From MED-G105 sp965263305 (lineage in GTDB: Bacteria; Pseudomonadota; Alphaproteobacteria; Caulobacterales; Parvularculaceae): a DNA stretch of 64,000 nt. The position numbers and the translations under genes were made by a program. Positions within the stretch are counted from its first letter, which is position 1. The number at the start of each line of letters is the position of its first letter. The notes beneath the pieces are model-generated. The model made no database searches and was not told where the DNA came from. It worked only from the letters and a program-made list of their open reading frames with translations. Location of the stretch: NCBI GenBank assembly GCA_965263305.1, contig OZ253666.1, forward strand, positions 2,666,001 through 2,730,000. The letters run 5' to 3'. Positions 36,271 through 43,940 of the stretch are shown piece by piece.

Positions 36271-38733
36271 ATGTCGATCAAAAAAACGGTTCTGTCAAAA
36301 GCCCGCGTGGTGATTATTGGCGGTGGCATCGCCGGGTGTTCAATCGCCTATCATTTATCAAAGCTCGGGTGGCGTGACGTTGTTCTCCTGGAACGAAAAC
36401 AACTAACCTGCGGCACAACTTGGCATGCGGCAGGGCTTATCGCCCAGCTGCGCGCGAGCAAAAACATGACGCGGCTCGCGAAATATAGCCAGGAACTTTA
36501 TGGCCGACTGGAAGAGGAGACAGGGCTTGCGACCGGCTTTCGCCGGTGCGGGTCCATCACCGTGTCGCTGACGGAAGAACGGCGCGAAGAGATTCTGAGA
36601 CAAGCCAGTATGGCGCGCGCGTTCGGCGTTGAGGTCGAAGAAATATCCGCATCGGATGTAAAGGGCAGATACCCTTATCTCAACACGGATGATGTGACGG
36701 GAGCGGTTTATCTGCCGTTGGACGGCCAAGGTGACCCTGGAAACATCGCCCTCGCGCTTGCAAAAGGGGCCCGTCAAAATGATGCGAAAATTATCGAAGG
36801 GGTAAGCGTCACCGCCGTTCATCAAGAAAATGGACGTGTGACGGGCGTTTCTTGGCGACGCGACGGCGAAGAAGAGGAAGGTCGTATCGAGGCGGACCAT
36901 GTCGTCAATTGTGCAGGCATGTGGGGGCGTGACCTTGGCAAAATGGCGGGGGTTAGCGTCCCTCTTCATGCATGTGAACATTTCTACATCGTCACCGATG
37001 CGATCAAAGACCTACCCCAATTACCCGTGCTTCGGGTGCCCGATGAATGCGCCTATTATAAGGAAGATGCCGGAAAAATTTTGCTCGGCGCCTTTGAACC
37101 CGTGGCGAAACCCTGGGGTATGAACGGCATTCCTGATGATTTTTGTTTTGATCAGCTGCCAGAGGATTTCGATCACTTTGAAGGAATTTTGGAAAAAGCG
37201 GTCAGCCGTTTTCCCGCCCTCGCGGAAACGGGAATCCATACGTTTTTTAACGGCCCTGAGAGCTTCACGCCAGATGACGCCTACCATCTCGGCGAGGCGC
37301 CGAATTTGTCGAACTTTTGGGTATGCGCCGGGTTTAACTCCATCGGCATTCAATCGGCGGGCGGCGCCGGCATGGCGCTCGCCCACTGGATGGAGCATGG
37401 CTATCCGCCGTTCGATGTTTCTGATGTTGATATTCGCCGGATGCAGCCGTTCCAGAGCAATAAAACATACCTCTTCGAACGGTCGAAGGAGAGCCTAGGG
37501 CTGCTCTATGCGGATCATTATCCCTATCGCCAGATGGCAACCGCACGCGGCATCCGTCGATCGCCACTGCATGAACATCTGAAAAAAGAAGGCGCCGTTT
37601 TTGGCGAATTCGCCGGTTGGGAACGGGCCAATTGGTTTGCGGATGCCGGTCAGAAGCCTGAATATCAATATTCCTGGAAACGTCAAAATTGGTTTGAAAA
37701 TTCCCGCCGGGAGCATGAGGCAATTCGCAACAATGTCGGTCTCTACGACATGACGAGTTTCGGTAAGATTCGCGTTGAGGGCCCTGATGCCGAGAAATTC
37801 CTGAATTATATCTGCGGGAACAATTTGTCGGTACCGGTTGGAAAAATCACCTATACGCAGTTTCTAAATGCGCGCGGCGGGATCGAGGCGGATGTTACCG
37901 TAACCCGCTTGGGGGAGAATTCCTACATCGTTGTGACGCCAGCGGCGACGATACATCGCGAGCTATCTTGGATTAGACGCCATAAAGAAGACTTTAACGT
38001 TGTCATTATGGACATGACATCATCAGAATGCGTCTTAGCGGTCATGGGGCCCAATGCGCGACACCTTATGGAGAAGGTATCATCCCATGATTGGACCAAT
38101 GACAATCATCCCTTTGGATCGGCCCATGAAATAGAGCTCGGCATGGGTATCGCACGCGCCCATCGCGTGACGTATGTTGGTGAATTAGGGTGGGAGCTCT
38201 ACATCTCGACCGATATGGCGGTCCACGCTTTCGAAACAATTAGGGAGGCGGGGCGCGATTTAGATTTGAAGCTTTGCGGCCTCCATATGATGGATTCGTT
38301 ACGCATCGAAAAGGGATATCGTCACTTTGGGCATGATATCACCGAAGAGGACCATGTATTAGAAGCGGGCCTGGGGTTTGCGGTTAAAATCAAAAAGCCT
38401 GATGACTTTATCGGTCGGGACGCGGTGTTGCGCAAAAAAGAGGAGGGGCTTACCGCTCGTCTATTGCAATTCCAATTGACGACGCCGGAACCACTGCTCT
38501 TCCACAATGAAGCGGTTATTCGCGATGGCGAGGTGGTCTCTTATTTAACCTCCGGCAACTACGGCCATACCCTGGGCGCCGCTGTCGGGCTCGGATACGT
38601 GCCTTGCGCTGGCGAAACAGCTGACGAGGTTTTATCCTCCGACTACGAAATAGAGATCGCCGGTGTTCGGGTGAAAGCCGAACCGAGTTTGAAACCCTTG
38701 TTCGATCCGAAATCCGAAAAAGTGAAAGTTTGA
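36271..38733 (+). CDS. Sarcosine dehydrogenase-like flavoprotein with GcvT domain (paralogue 3)
   Basis: This 820-residue protein has the same two-part layout (FAD loop GGGIAG at 17-22, GcvT half from about 455). His52 lies in TTWHAAG, the probable covalent-FAD site. The segment GLIAQLRAS and the later LEEETGLATGF resemble sarcosine dehydrogenase more than dimethylglycine dehydrogenase, so it may perform the second demethylation after paralogue 2. The GcvT half keeps GELGWELY and MMDSLRIEKGYRHFGHD. It lies 50 bases after paralogue 2 and 3 bases before the second folD, so methylene-THF made here could pass directly to that dehydrogenase. Substrate order is inference. Confidence 0.82.
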   Translation: MSIKKTVLSKARVVIIGGGIAGCSIAYHLSKLGWRDVVLLERKQLTCGTTWHAAGLIAQLRASKNMTRLAKYSQELYGRLEEETGLATGFRRCGSITVSLTEERREEILRQASMARAFGVEVEEISASDVKGRYPYLNTDDVTGAVYLPLDGQGDPGNIALALAKGARQNDAKIIEGVSVTAVHQENGRVTGVSWRRDGEEEEGRIEADHVVNCAGMWGRDLGKMAGVSVPLHACEHFYIVTDAIKDLPQLPVLRVPDECAYYKEDAGKILLGAFEPVAKPWGMNGIPDDFCFDQLPEDFDHFEGILEKAVSRFPALAETGIHTFFNGPESFTPDDAYHLGEAPNLSNFWVCAGFNSIGIQSAGGAGMALAHWMEHGYPPFDVSDVDIRRMQPFQSNKTYLFERSKESLGLLYADHYPYRQMATARGIRRSPLHEHLKKEGAVFGEFAGWERANWFADAGQKPEYQYSWKRQNWFENSRREHEAIRNNVGLYDMTSFGKIRVEGPDAEKFLNYICGNNLSVPVGKITYTQFLNARGGIEADVTVTRLGENSYIVVTPAATIHRELSWIRRHKEDFNVVIMDMTSSECVLAVMGPNARHLMEKVSSHDWTNDNHPFGSAHEIELGMGIARAHRVTYVGELGWELYISTDMAVHAFETIREAGRDLDLKLCGLHMMDSLRIEKGYRHFGHDITEEDHVLEAGLGFAVKIKKPDDFIGRDAVLRKKEEGLTARLLQFQLTTPEPLLFHNEAVIRDGEVVSYLTSGNYGHTLGAAVGLGYVPCAGETADEVLSSDYEIEIAGVRVKAEPSLKPLFDPKSEKVKV

Positions 38734-38736
38734 GTC

Positions 38737-39618
38737 ATGGAACGCGATCCGCGGTTGTTATACGGCAAAGCCGTTCGCCAACGCGTGTTACGCGAGGTGC
38801 GCGAGACCGTTTCAGAGATTTCAGCAAAGCGGCGTTTTGGGCGCCTCGTCTCGATTGCAATTGGCGATGCGAGTGAGATCGATGTCTATATCCGAAACCA
38901 GGCGCGCGCGGCGGCGTCGGTCGACATTCCCTTTGATGCGCAATATTGGCCCGCTGATTTAAGCCAAGATGAATGTAAGGCGCGCCTTGTCGCCATGAAT
39001 GATGACCCGTCCGTGGCTGGGGTGATTTTACAACGGCCTATCCCTGATCACCTCAATATCCGGTCACTGCAAGGCGCTATTCATCCGTTCAAAGATGTTG
39101 AAGGGATGAACCCGGCGTCAATCGGCAACATCGTCTATGATGATATCGCGCTTGCGCCTTGCACGGCCGCAGCCTCGGTTGAATTGATTAGAGAGACGGG
39201 GTTAAGCCTAAAAGGCCTGGAAGTCGTGATCGTCGGGCATTCCGCGATCGTCGGGAAACCTGCTGCTTTTTTACTAATGGCGGAAGGGGCGACTGTCACG
39301 GTTTGCCACCATATGAGCCGGTCCGTCGCCGCCCATACGCGCCGCGCCGATGTCGTCGTGGTCGCCGTTGGAAAAGCAAAGCTCATTGGCGCTGACATGG
39401 TCAAACCCGGCGCCGCGGTCATTGATATCGGCATTAATTCCGTTACCGACGAGAATGGCAATGTTTCGCTGGTGGGCGATGTTGATACAGAGGCGGTCAA
39501 AGAGATCGCCAGTTGGGTGACGCCCGTTCCCGGCGGCGTTGGACCCGTTACTGTTGCGATGTTGATGCGTAATACGGTCGAGGCTTTTGCGAAGCAATGC
39601 GATGCCGGCTGGGTTTAG
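38737..39618 (+). CDS. FolD-like methylene-THF dehydrogenase lacking the catalytic lysine
   Basis: This 293-residue FolD paralogue aligns without gaps to the intact FolD at 18045 over the active-site region. Two key residues differ: the Lys of the YxxxK motif is Gln (YIRNQ, Gln55, codon CAG), and KDVDG has become KDVEG (Glu122 for Asp). In characterised enzymes the lysine is needed for the cyclohydrolase step. The NADP-binding part (GHSAIVGKPAA) and PVPGGVGPVTVAMLM are kept. It may therefore be a dehydrogenase without cyclohydrolase activity, making methenyl-THF. It ends the XRE-cupin operon, 3 bases after paralogue 3. Confidence 0.85.
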   Translation: MERDPRLLYGKAVRQRVLREVRETVSEISAKRRFGRLVSIAIGDASEIDVYIRNQARAAASVDIPFDAQYWPADLSQDECKARLVAMNDDPSVAGVILQRPIPDHLNIRSLQGAIHPFKDVEGMNPASIGNIVYDDIALAPCTAAASVELIRETGLSLKGLEVVIVGHSAIVGKPAAFLLMAEGATVTVCHHMSRSVAAHTRRADVVVVAVGKAKLIGADMVKPGAAVIDIGINSVTDENGNVSLVGDVDTEAVKEIASWVTPVPGGVGPVTVAMLMRNTVEAFAKQCDAGWV

Positions 39619-39640
39619 CCACATTTCGTCGCCCCACCCA

Positions 39641-40618
39641 TTACGCTTGGCGGTTTCGGCGCCGTTCCTCAATGTTCTTCATAAAGCTTGCGGCGACGCG
39701 GCGTTGAGCGATCATTTGCTGCTTTAGGGAAAGGCTGAGGACCGGCATACAGGTTTTGTTGACGTCAACGATATAAATCCGCCGGTCGTGCTTATCGCGC
39801 ATGACATCTACCGCGCCGAAATCCAACCCAATTTTTTCACTGAAAATGGCAATTTTCTCCAACTCATCCTGCGAAAAAACGTTCTGGGGCTCCAAAAGAT
39901 CGACGCTCAAGTAATCCGTACCAAATCTTTTCTTTTCCGCTTTATGCTTGTGAAAGACAATTGGCACCTCACCATAAACGACAGCGATCCGCAGATCTTC
40001 ACTCGTCTGCCCGTTAAACGTACTGTCGACGAGCCGTTGATAGGAATAGTTCGGCAGGACCTCTGAGGGCTCGATTGGGCAGTCGATGACAATGCCGTCA
40101 TGGGCGCCGTTTTCTTCTGATTTTCGAATGCCCCGCCCCTGATAGGTAGTGGGATCAATATTAATGGGATACCCAAAGACAGATTCAAAAACCTCGCCCA
40201 CATGGTTCTTTGCGATGTTCTCAATCTTATGATTAATCCCCATTGGGTTGGTCGTATCGGAATAGACGGCCCGTTGCGTATTATGGGTGGCATCTTCAAA
40301 AACAAAGGCATAATCCGCATCCTGCGGGTTTGAGACGGTTTTCAATCCGGCGATTTGGGTGACGAACCAGATATTGTACCAGGGCGCCGCCGATTGCGGG
40401 TGGAAGGCAATTTTCCCAACCGGCGTCTGGCCGCGCATCAATCTGGCGACCCGCACACACACCAAGTACGTATAAATCTGTACAACGGCGCGCGCGCTGC
40501 GGAAGAATGATCGGGTGAGGGGGACGGTGACTTTCGGATACTTTAGGTGGAGACTATTATCTCTTAAGCGAATGCTGCTGATATAGCCGAATGATCGGGA
40601 AATCGTTTCTAGGGCCAT
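39641..40618 (-). CDS. Unrecognised protein with ATP-grasp-like C-terminal motif
   Basis: I do not recognise this 325-residue protein as a named family. Its C-terminal third resembles the end of an ATP-grasp fold: hydrophobic strand GLDFGAVDV (Asp271), then IYIVDVNKT (Asp285, Asn287), the spacing of the magnesium-binding acidic and Asn residues. An aromatic stretch (about 75-110) and a basic KHKAEKKRFG segment (about 224-233) could be part of the nucleotide site. There is no signal peptide; a moderately hydrophobic segment lies at about 41-60. It converges with the altered FolD and is followed upstream by tauR on the same strand, but nothing ties it to either pathway. ATP-grasp enzymes usually ligate carboxylates to amines; the substrates here are unknown. 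Confidence 0.55.
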   Translation of the reverse strand: MALETISRSFGYISSIRLRDNSLHLKYPKVTVPLTRSFFRSARAVVQIYTYLVCVRVARLMRGQTPVGKIAFHPQSAAPWYNIWFVTQIAGLKTVSNPQDADYAFVFEDATHNTQRAVYSDTTNPMGINHKIENIAKNHVGEVFESVFGYPINIDPTTYQGRGIRKSEENGAHDGIVIDCPIEPSEVLPNYSYQRLVDSTFNGQTSEDLRIAVVYGEVPIVFHKHKAEKKRFGTDYLSVDLLEPQNVFSQDELEKIAIFSEKIGLDFGAVDVMRDKHDRRIYIVDVNKTCMPVLSLSLKQQMIAQRRVAASFMKNIEERRRNRQA

Positions 40619-40714
40619 GGGTCTGGTTGTCGTCGCTGTCTTACATAGAATGGAACACGCGATTTTATAGCGCCATCGGCGACAATTACACGCCCAAATC
40701 GCTTCACGTTACTG

Positions 40715-40742
40715 TGGCGCCAGCTATTGGTGATCGGCGCCA
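40715..40742 (-). terminator. Hairpin after tauR
   Basis: TGGCGCC (40715-40721) and GGCGCCA (40736-40742) form a perfect 7-bp stem with a 14-base loop, beginning 6 bases beyond the tauR stop on the minus strand. No T-run follows, so termination is only suggested. Confidence 0.35.
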
Positions 40743-40748
40743 GGGGGG

Positions 40749-42227
40749 CTAGGCCAAGCCATGTCGTTTCGCGATATTGGCGATCCGCTTAATGCCCTCT
40801 TCAATCCGCTCAAGAGGGATTGAGGTGTAGCCCAGACGAAACGAATTGAGCGGCGGGTTAGCCGTGCAAAAATGAACATCCCCCGGTTCGATCAAAACGC
40901 CTTCATTCTCGCATTCTTCGGCCAACATGCGTGCGTCTAGCTGATCGGGCCCCGAGATCCAAAAGGACGAGCCGCCACGGCTCGGCGCAACGCGCCATGC
41001 GGGTAAATGGGTTTCCAACGCATCCAGCAGCGTGCGCCATTTTTTCTTATTGGTCGCGACGAGGCTGCGCAAAAGGCTTTCATGATAGCCGCGGGATAAA
41101 AAGAAGGCGGCGGCGCGTTGGTTGTTGGTCGCCGGGTGACGCATGATTAAGCGCCGCAGCGCGCGCGCCTCAGCGATAAAGGCGGGCGGCCCAACAAGGT
41201 ACCCAAGGCGCAAGCCGGGCGCCAATGTTTTTGAGAGGCTGCCAATATAGATGATGCGTCCTGAGGTATCGTCGCTCATCAGGGCGGGTAGCGGCGTTTC
41301 CGAAAAACTAATCTCGGATTCGTAGTCATCCTCTAGCAGGAGAAAATCATCCCGTTCGGCTTGATCAAGCAGGGCGCGTCGGCGCTCTTTCGGCATTGTG
41401 ACGGTTGTCGGGGATTGATGGCTCGGCGTTAGGTAGACGAGATCACAAGAGGTGAGGTTATCATCGGGAACGAGGCCTTGGTCATCGACTGCAAGAGGGG
41501 TGATTTTATCGGTGAAAATCTGCGCGATATTGCGCGCATCAGGGTAGCCTGGCTCTTCGATCCCAAATTTTCTGTCGCCATTTAAAAGCAGGCGCATCGC
41601 AATATAGAGCGCATTTTGAGCGCCGACCGTCACCAATATCTGAGATTCGTCGACCCATAGGCCCCGGCGCGGTAGTAGTTTTGTTCGGATCTGGTCCACC
41701 AGCATCATATCGTCCCGATCAAAGAAATCCTGAGACCAACCGGAAATTTCTTGCACGCCGACCGCGTCCAACCAACAGTCCCGCCAGTGACGGACGGGGA
41801 AGACGCCTGGATTGAGTTGGCCGTACACGAAGCAGTAATCAAACTCCCGCCAGTTCGAAGGTTTATTGATATTACGTTGTTGGCTTACTTCGAAAACAAG
41901 ACGGTTTTTCCAGTCTACGGATGATAATATATTCCCTGTACGTTCGAAATTTCCCTTTCCTGCAGCGACTTTCAGCTCGTCAATGCTGTCGCAAACAAAA
42001 TGCCCGCTACGCTCGCGGGAGGTTAAAAATCCCTCTTCTTGGAGCGTCGCATAGGCAAGCATCACGGTATTGCGTGAGACCCCTAATTGTTCCGATAAAC
42101 GCCGGCTCGACGGCATGGCGCTTTTAGGCGCGATCCGCCCATCGATGATCGCGTTGGCGATTTGGTCTCTCAGCTGGTGCTGGAGGGTCCGTTTTTCAGA
42201 GGCATCTAGCTTAAACAGATAGTCCAC
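40749..42227 (-). CDS. tauR: MocR/GntR-type PLP-dependent regulator, probable TauR
   Basis: This 492-residue protein has an N-terminal GntR winged helix (about 12-78; MPSSRRLSEQLGVSRNTVMLAY) joined to an aminotransferase class I-like domain. The PLP lysine is Lys333 in GSLSKTLAPG. MocR proteins use the enzyme-like domain as a sensor. TauR of Rhodobacter capsulatus belongs to this group and activates taurine genes. Here the gene diverges from tpa-xsc-pta, and two CTGGA-type direct repeats sit between them, matching that arrangement. The function as taurine-responsive activator is strongly suggested by context, not proven. Confidence 0.85.
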   Translation of the reverse strand: MDYLFKLDASEKRTLQHQLRDQIANAIIDGRIAPKSAMPSSRRLSEQLGVSRNTVMLAYATLQEEGFLTSRERSGHFVCDSIDELKVAAGKGNFERTGNILSSVDWKNRLVFEVSQQRNINKPSNWREFDYCFVYGQLNPGVFPVRHWRDCWLDAVGVQEISGWSQDFFDRDDMMLVDQIRTKLLPRRGLWVDESQILVTVGAQNALYIAMRLLLNGDRKFGIEEPGYPDARNIAQIFTDKITPLAVDDQGLVPDDNLTSCDLVYLTPSHQSPTTVTMPKERRRALLDQAERDDFLLLEDDYESEISFSETPLPALMSDDTSGRIIYIGSLSKTLAPGLRLGYLVGPPAFIAEARALRRLIMRHPATNNQRAAAFFLSRGYHESLLRSLVATNKKKWRTLLDALETHLPAWRVAPSRGGSSFWISGPDQLDARMLAEECENEGVLIEPGDVHFCTANPPLNSFRLGYTSIPLERIEEGIKRIANIAKRHGLA

Positions 42228-42304
42228 TGTGTTATGCGTCCATGGCGCTAAGGTCGGAAAAACCCTATTCTTTCATAGTCTTGTGCGCTTTGCACAATAA
42301 AAAT

Positions 42305-42333
42305 CTGGACTGTTTTCCCGGTAAAATCTGGAT
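42305..42333 (+). promoter_or_regulatory. Candidate TauR-binding direct repeats upstream of tpa
   Basis: AATCTGGACTGTT (CTGGAC at 42305-42310) and AATCTGGATCTTA (CTGGAT at 42328-42333) form an imperfect direct repeat with 23-base spacing, about two helical turns, between divergent tauR and tpa. TauR-type MocR regulators are known to bind CTGGAC-like direct repeats. The second copy is also flanked by a short inverted repeat, CGGTAA and TTACCG. Confidence 0.6.
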
Positions 42334-42413
42334 CTTACCGGTATTCGAAAGCGCGGATAGTCTCTAAACTTGCGTAAAAATGGCCGTTGGATTTTCGTTA
42401 AAAGGTCGTCCCA

Positions 42414-43823
42414 ATGTTAGACAATGCCGCTAGTTTCGCCACCGTGGCGAACGCACAGGAACCAGACATTATCGAGTTGGACCGTGAGCATGTGTGGCAT
42501 CACCTTACGCAGCACAAAATTTTTGAAACGACCGATCCGCTCGTTATGGCGGAAGGGAAGGGCATGATCCTTACCGATGTTAACGGTCGGGAATATCTCG
42601 ATGCGACATCTGGCGGCGTGTGGACGGTGAATATCGGCTATGGACGAGAAACCGTTGCCAAGGCAGTCGCGGACCAACTGACCAAGATGTGTTTTTTCGG
42701 CGGCGCTGGGGGGACGGTGCCTGGCGCATTGTTCGCCGACTTGTTGATGGAAAAAATGCCGGGTTTTAACCGGGCGTATTTTTCAAATTCTGGATCGGAG
42801 GCGAACGAAAAGGGCTACAAAATGGTTCGTCAGCTTTCCCATTTGGAAGGCGACGGCGCGAAACATAAAATCGTTTATCGCAACCGCGACTATCATGGCA
42901 CAACCATCGCAGCGCTCAGTTCATCGGGACAGTCGCAGCGCCGGGATCAGTTCGGTCCATTCGTCGATGGATTTGTCGAGTTTTCGAATTGCTGTTGTTA
43001 TCGGTGCCCCTTCAACAAGAAGTATGGCGAATGTAACATTGAGTGCGCGCGTGACCTTGAGACAGTAATCCTGCGCGAAGGGCCTGATACGGTTGGTTCC
43101 GTTGTCCTTGAACCCATTACCGCTGGCGGCGGCGCTATTCCTCCTGTGCCGGAATATTTTCCTATCATCCAAGAGATCTGCCAAAAATACGATGTGCTCT
43201 TGCATATCGATGAGGTGGTATGCGGATTTGGGCGAACCGGAGAATGGTTTGGGTACCAACACTATGATGTCCAACCCGATATCGTCACGATGGCGAAAGG
43301 GGCCGCGAGTGGTTATGCTGCGATTTCCGTAACGGCGACAACAGAAGCCCTATTTGACCGGTTTAAGGCGGACCCGTCGGCGCCGATGGATTACTTTAGA
43401 GACATCAGCACGTTCGGCGGCTGCGCGGGCAGCCACGCCGCGGCTGTAGAATGTATGCGCATTGTTGAAGATGAAAACCTCATCTTGAATGCGCAAGAGC
43501 AAGGGGCCTATCTGAAGGACCGCGCCCTCGGCCTGATGGACAAGCACGCGATGATTGGCGATGTTCGCGGTGTCGGCCTCCTTGTCGGGTTAGAGATTGT
43601 GCGGGACAGAGAGACAAAAGCACCGGTCCACGAATCATATATCGCGAAGATTGTAGGCCACTGCGCGCGCAACGGCGTGCTCCTCGGCCGAACAAACCGG
43701 AGCTTTGATGAGCTAAACAACACGCTTCTCATCACGCCGGCGCTGATCGTCGGGCGGACTGAGATCGATGAAATCATATCAGCCTTAGATAAAGCTCTTG
43801 AAGAGACGCCCATCGCCGAATAA
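42414..43823 (+). CDS. tpa: Taurine-pyruvate aminotransferase
   Basis: This is a 469-residue class III PLP aminotransferase that moves the taurine amino group to pyruvate, giving sulfoacetaldehyde and L-alanine. The PLP lysine is Lys295 in VTMAKGAASGY, preceded by the cofactor Asp in LHIDEVVCGFGRTG. A Cys-rich insertion around NCCCYRCPF and the long N-terminal extension match Tpa enzymes. The next genes, xsc and pta, process its product, which supports the specific name over other class III enzymes. It diverges from tauR. The Shine-Dalgarno is weak (AAAGG). Confidence 0.9.
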   Translation: MLDNAASFATVANAQEPDIIELDREHVWHHLTQHKIFETTDPLVMAEGKGMILTDVNGREYLDATSGGVWTVNIGYGRETVAKAVADQLTKMCFFGGAGGTVPGALFADLLMEKMPGFNRAYFSNSGSEANEKGYKMVRQLSHLEGDGAKHKIVYRNRDYHGTTIAALSSSGQSQRRDQFGPFVDGFVEFSNCCCYRCPFNKKYGECNIECARDLETVILREGPDTVGSVVLEPITAGGGAIPPVPEYFPIIQEICQKYDVLLHIDEVVCGFGRTGEWFGYQHYDVQPDIVTMAKGAASGYAAISVTATTEALFDRFKADPSAPMDYFRDISTFGGCAGSHAAAVECMRIVEDENLILNAQEQGAYLKDRALGLMDKHAMIGDVRGVGLLVGLEIVRDRETKAPVHESYIAKIVGHCARNGVLLGRTNRSFDELNNTLLITPALIVGRTEIDEIISALDKALEETPIAE

Positions 43824-43880
43824 GAGGCGCGCTTATGGGTGTTGTCTTTTTCGACCATTCATTTTGACGACGACGTTTGC

Positions 43881-43920
43881 CTGATCACGGCCTACCATTT
43901 CATGGTAACGGACTGATCAG
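43881..43920. promoter_or_regulatory. Composite inverted repeat between tpa and xsc
   Basis: The outer arms CTGATCA (43881-43887) and TGATCAG (43914-43920) are perfect complements. Inside them TACCAT (43893-43898) and ATGGTA (43902-43907) pair around TTC. The structure ends 8 bases before the xsc Shine-Dalgarno. It could be an operator, an mRNA-processing stem or an attenuator. There is no T-run. Confidence 0.5.
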
Positions 43921-43940
43921 TACACATGGAGATAAATCCG

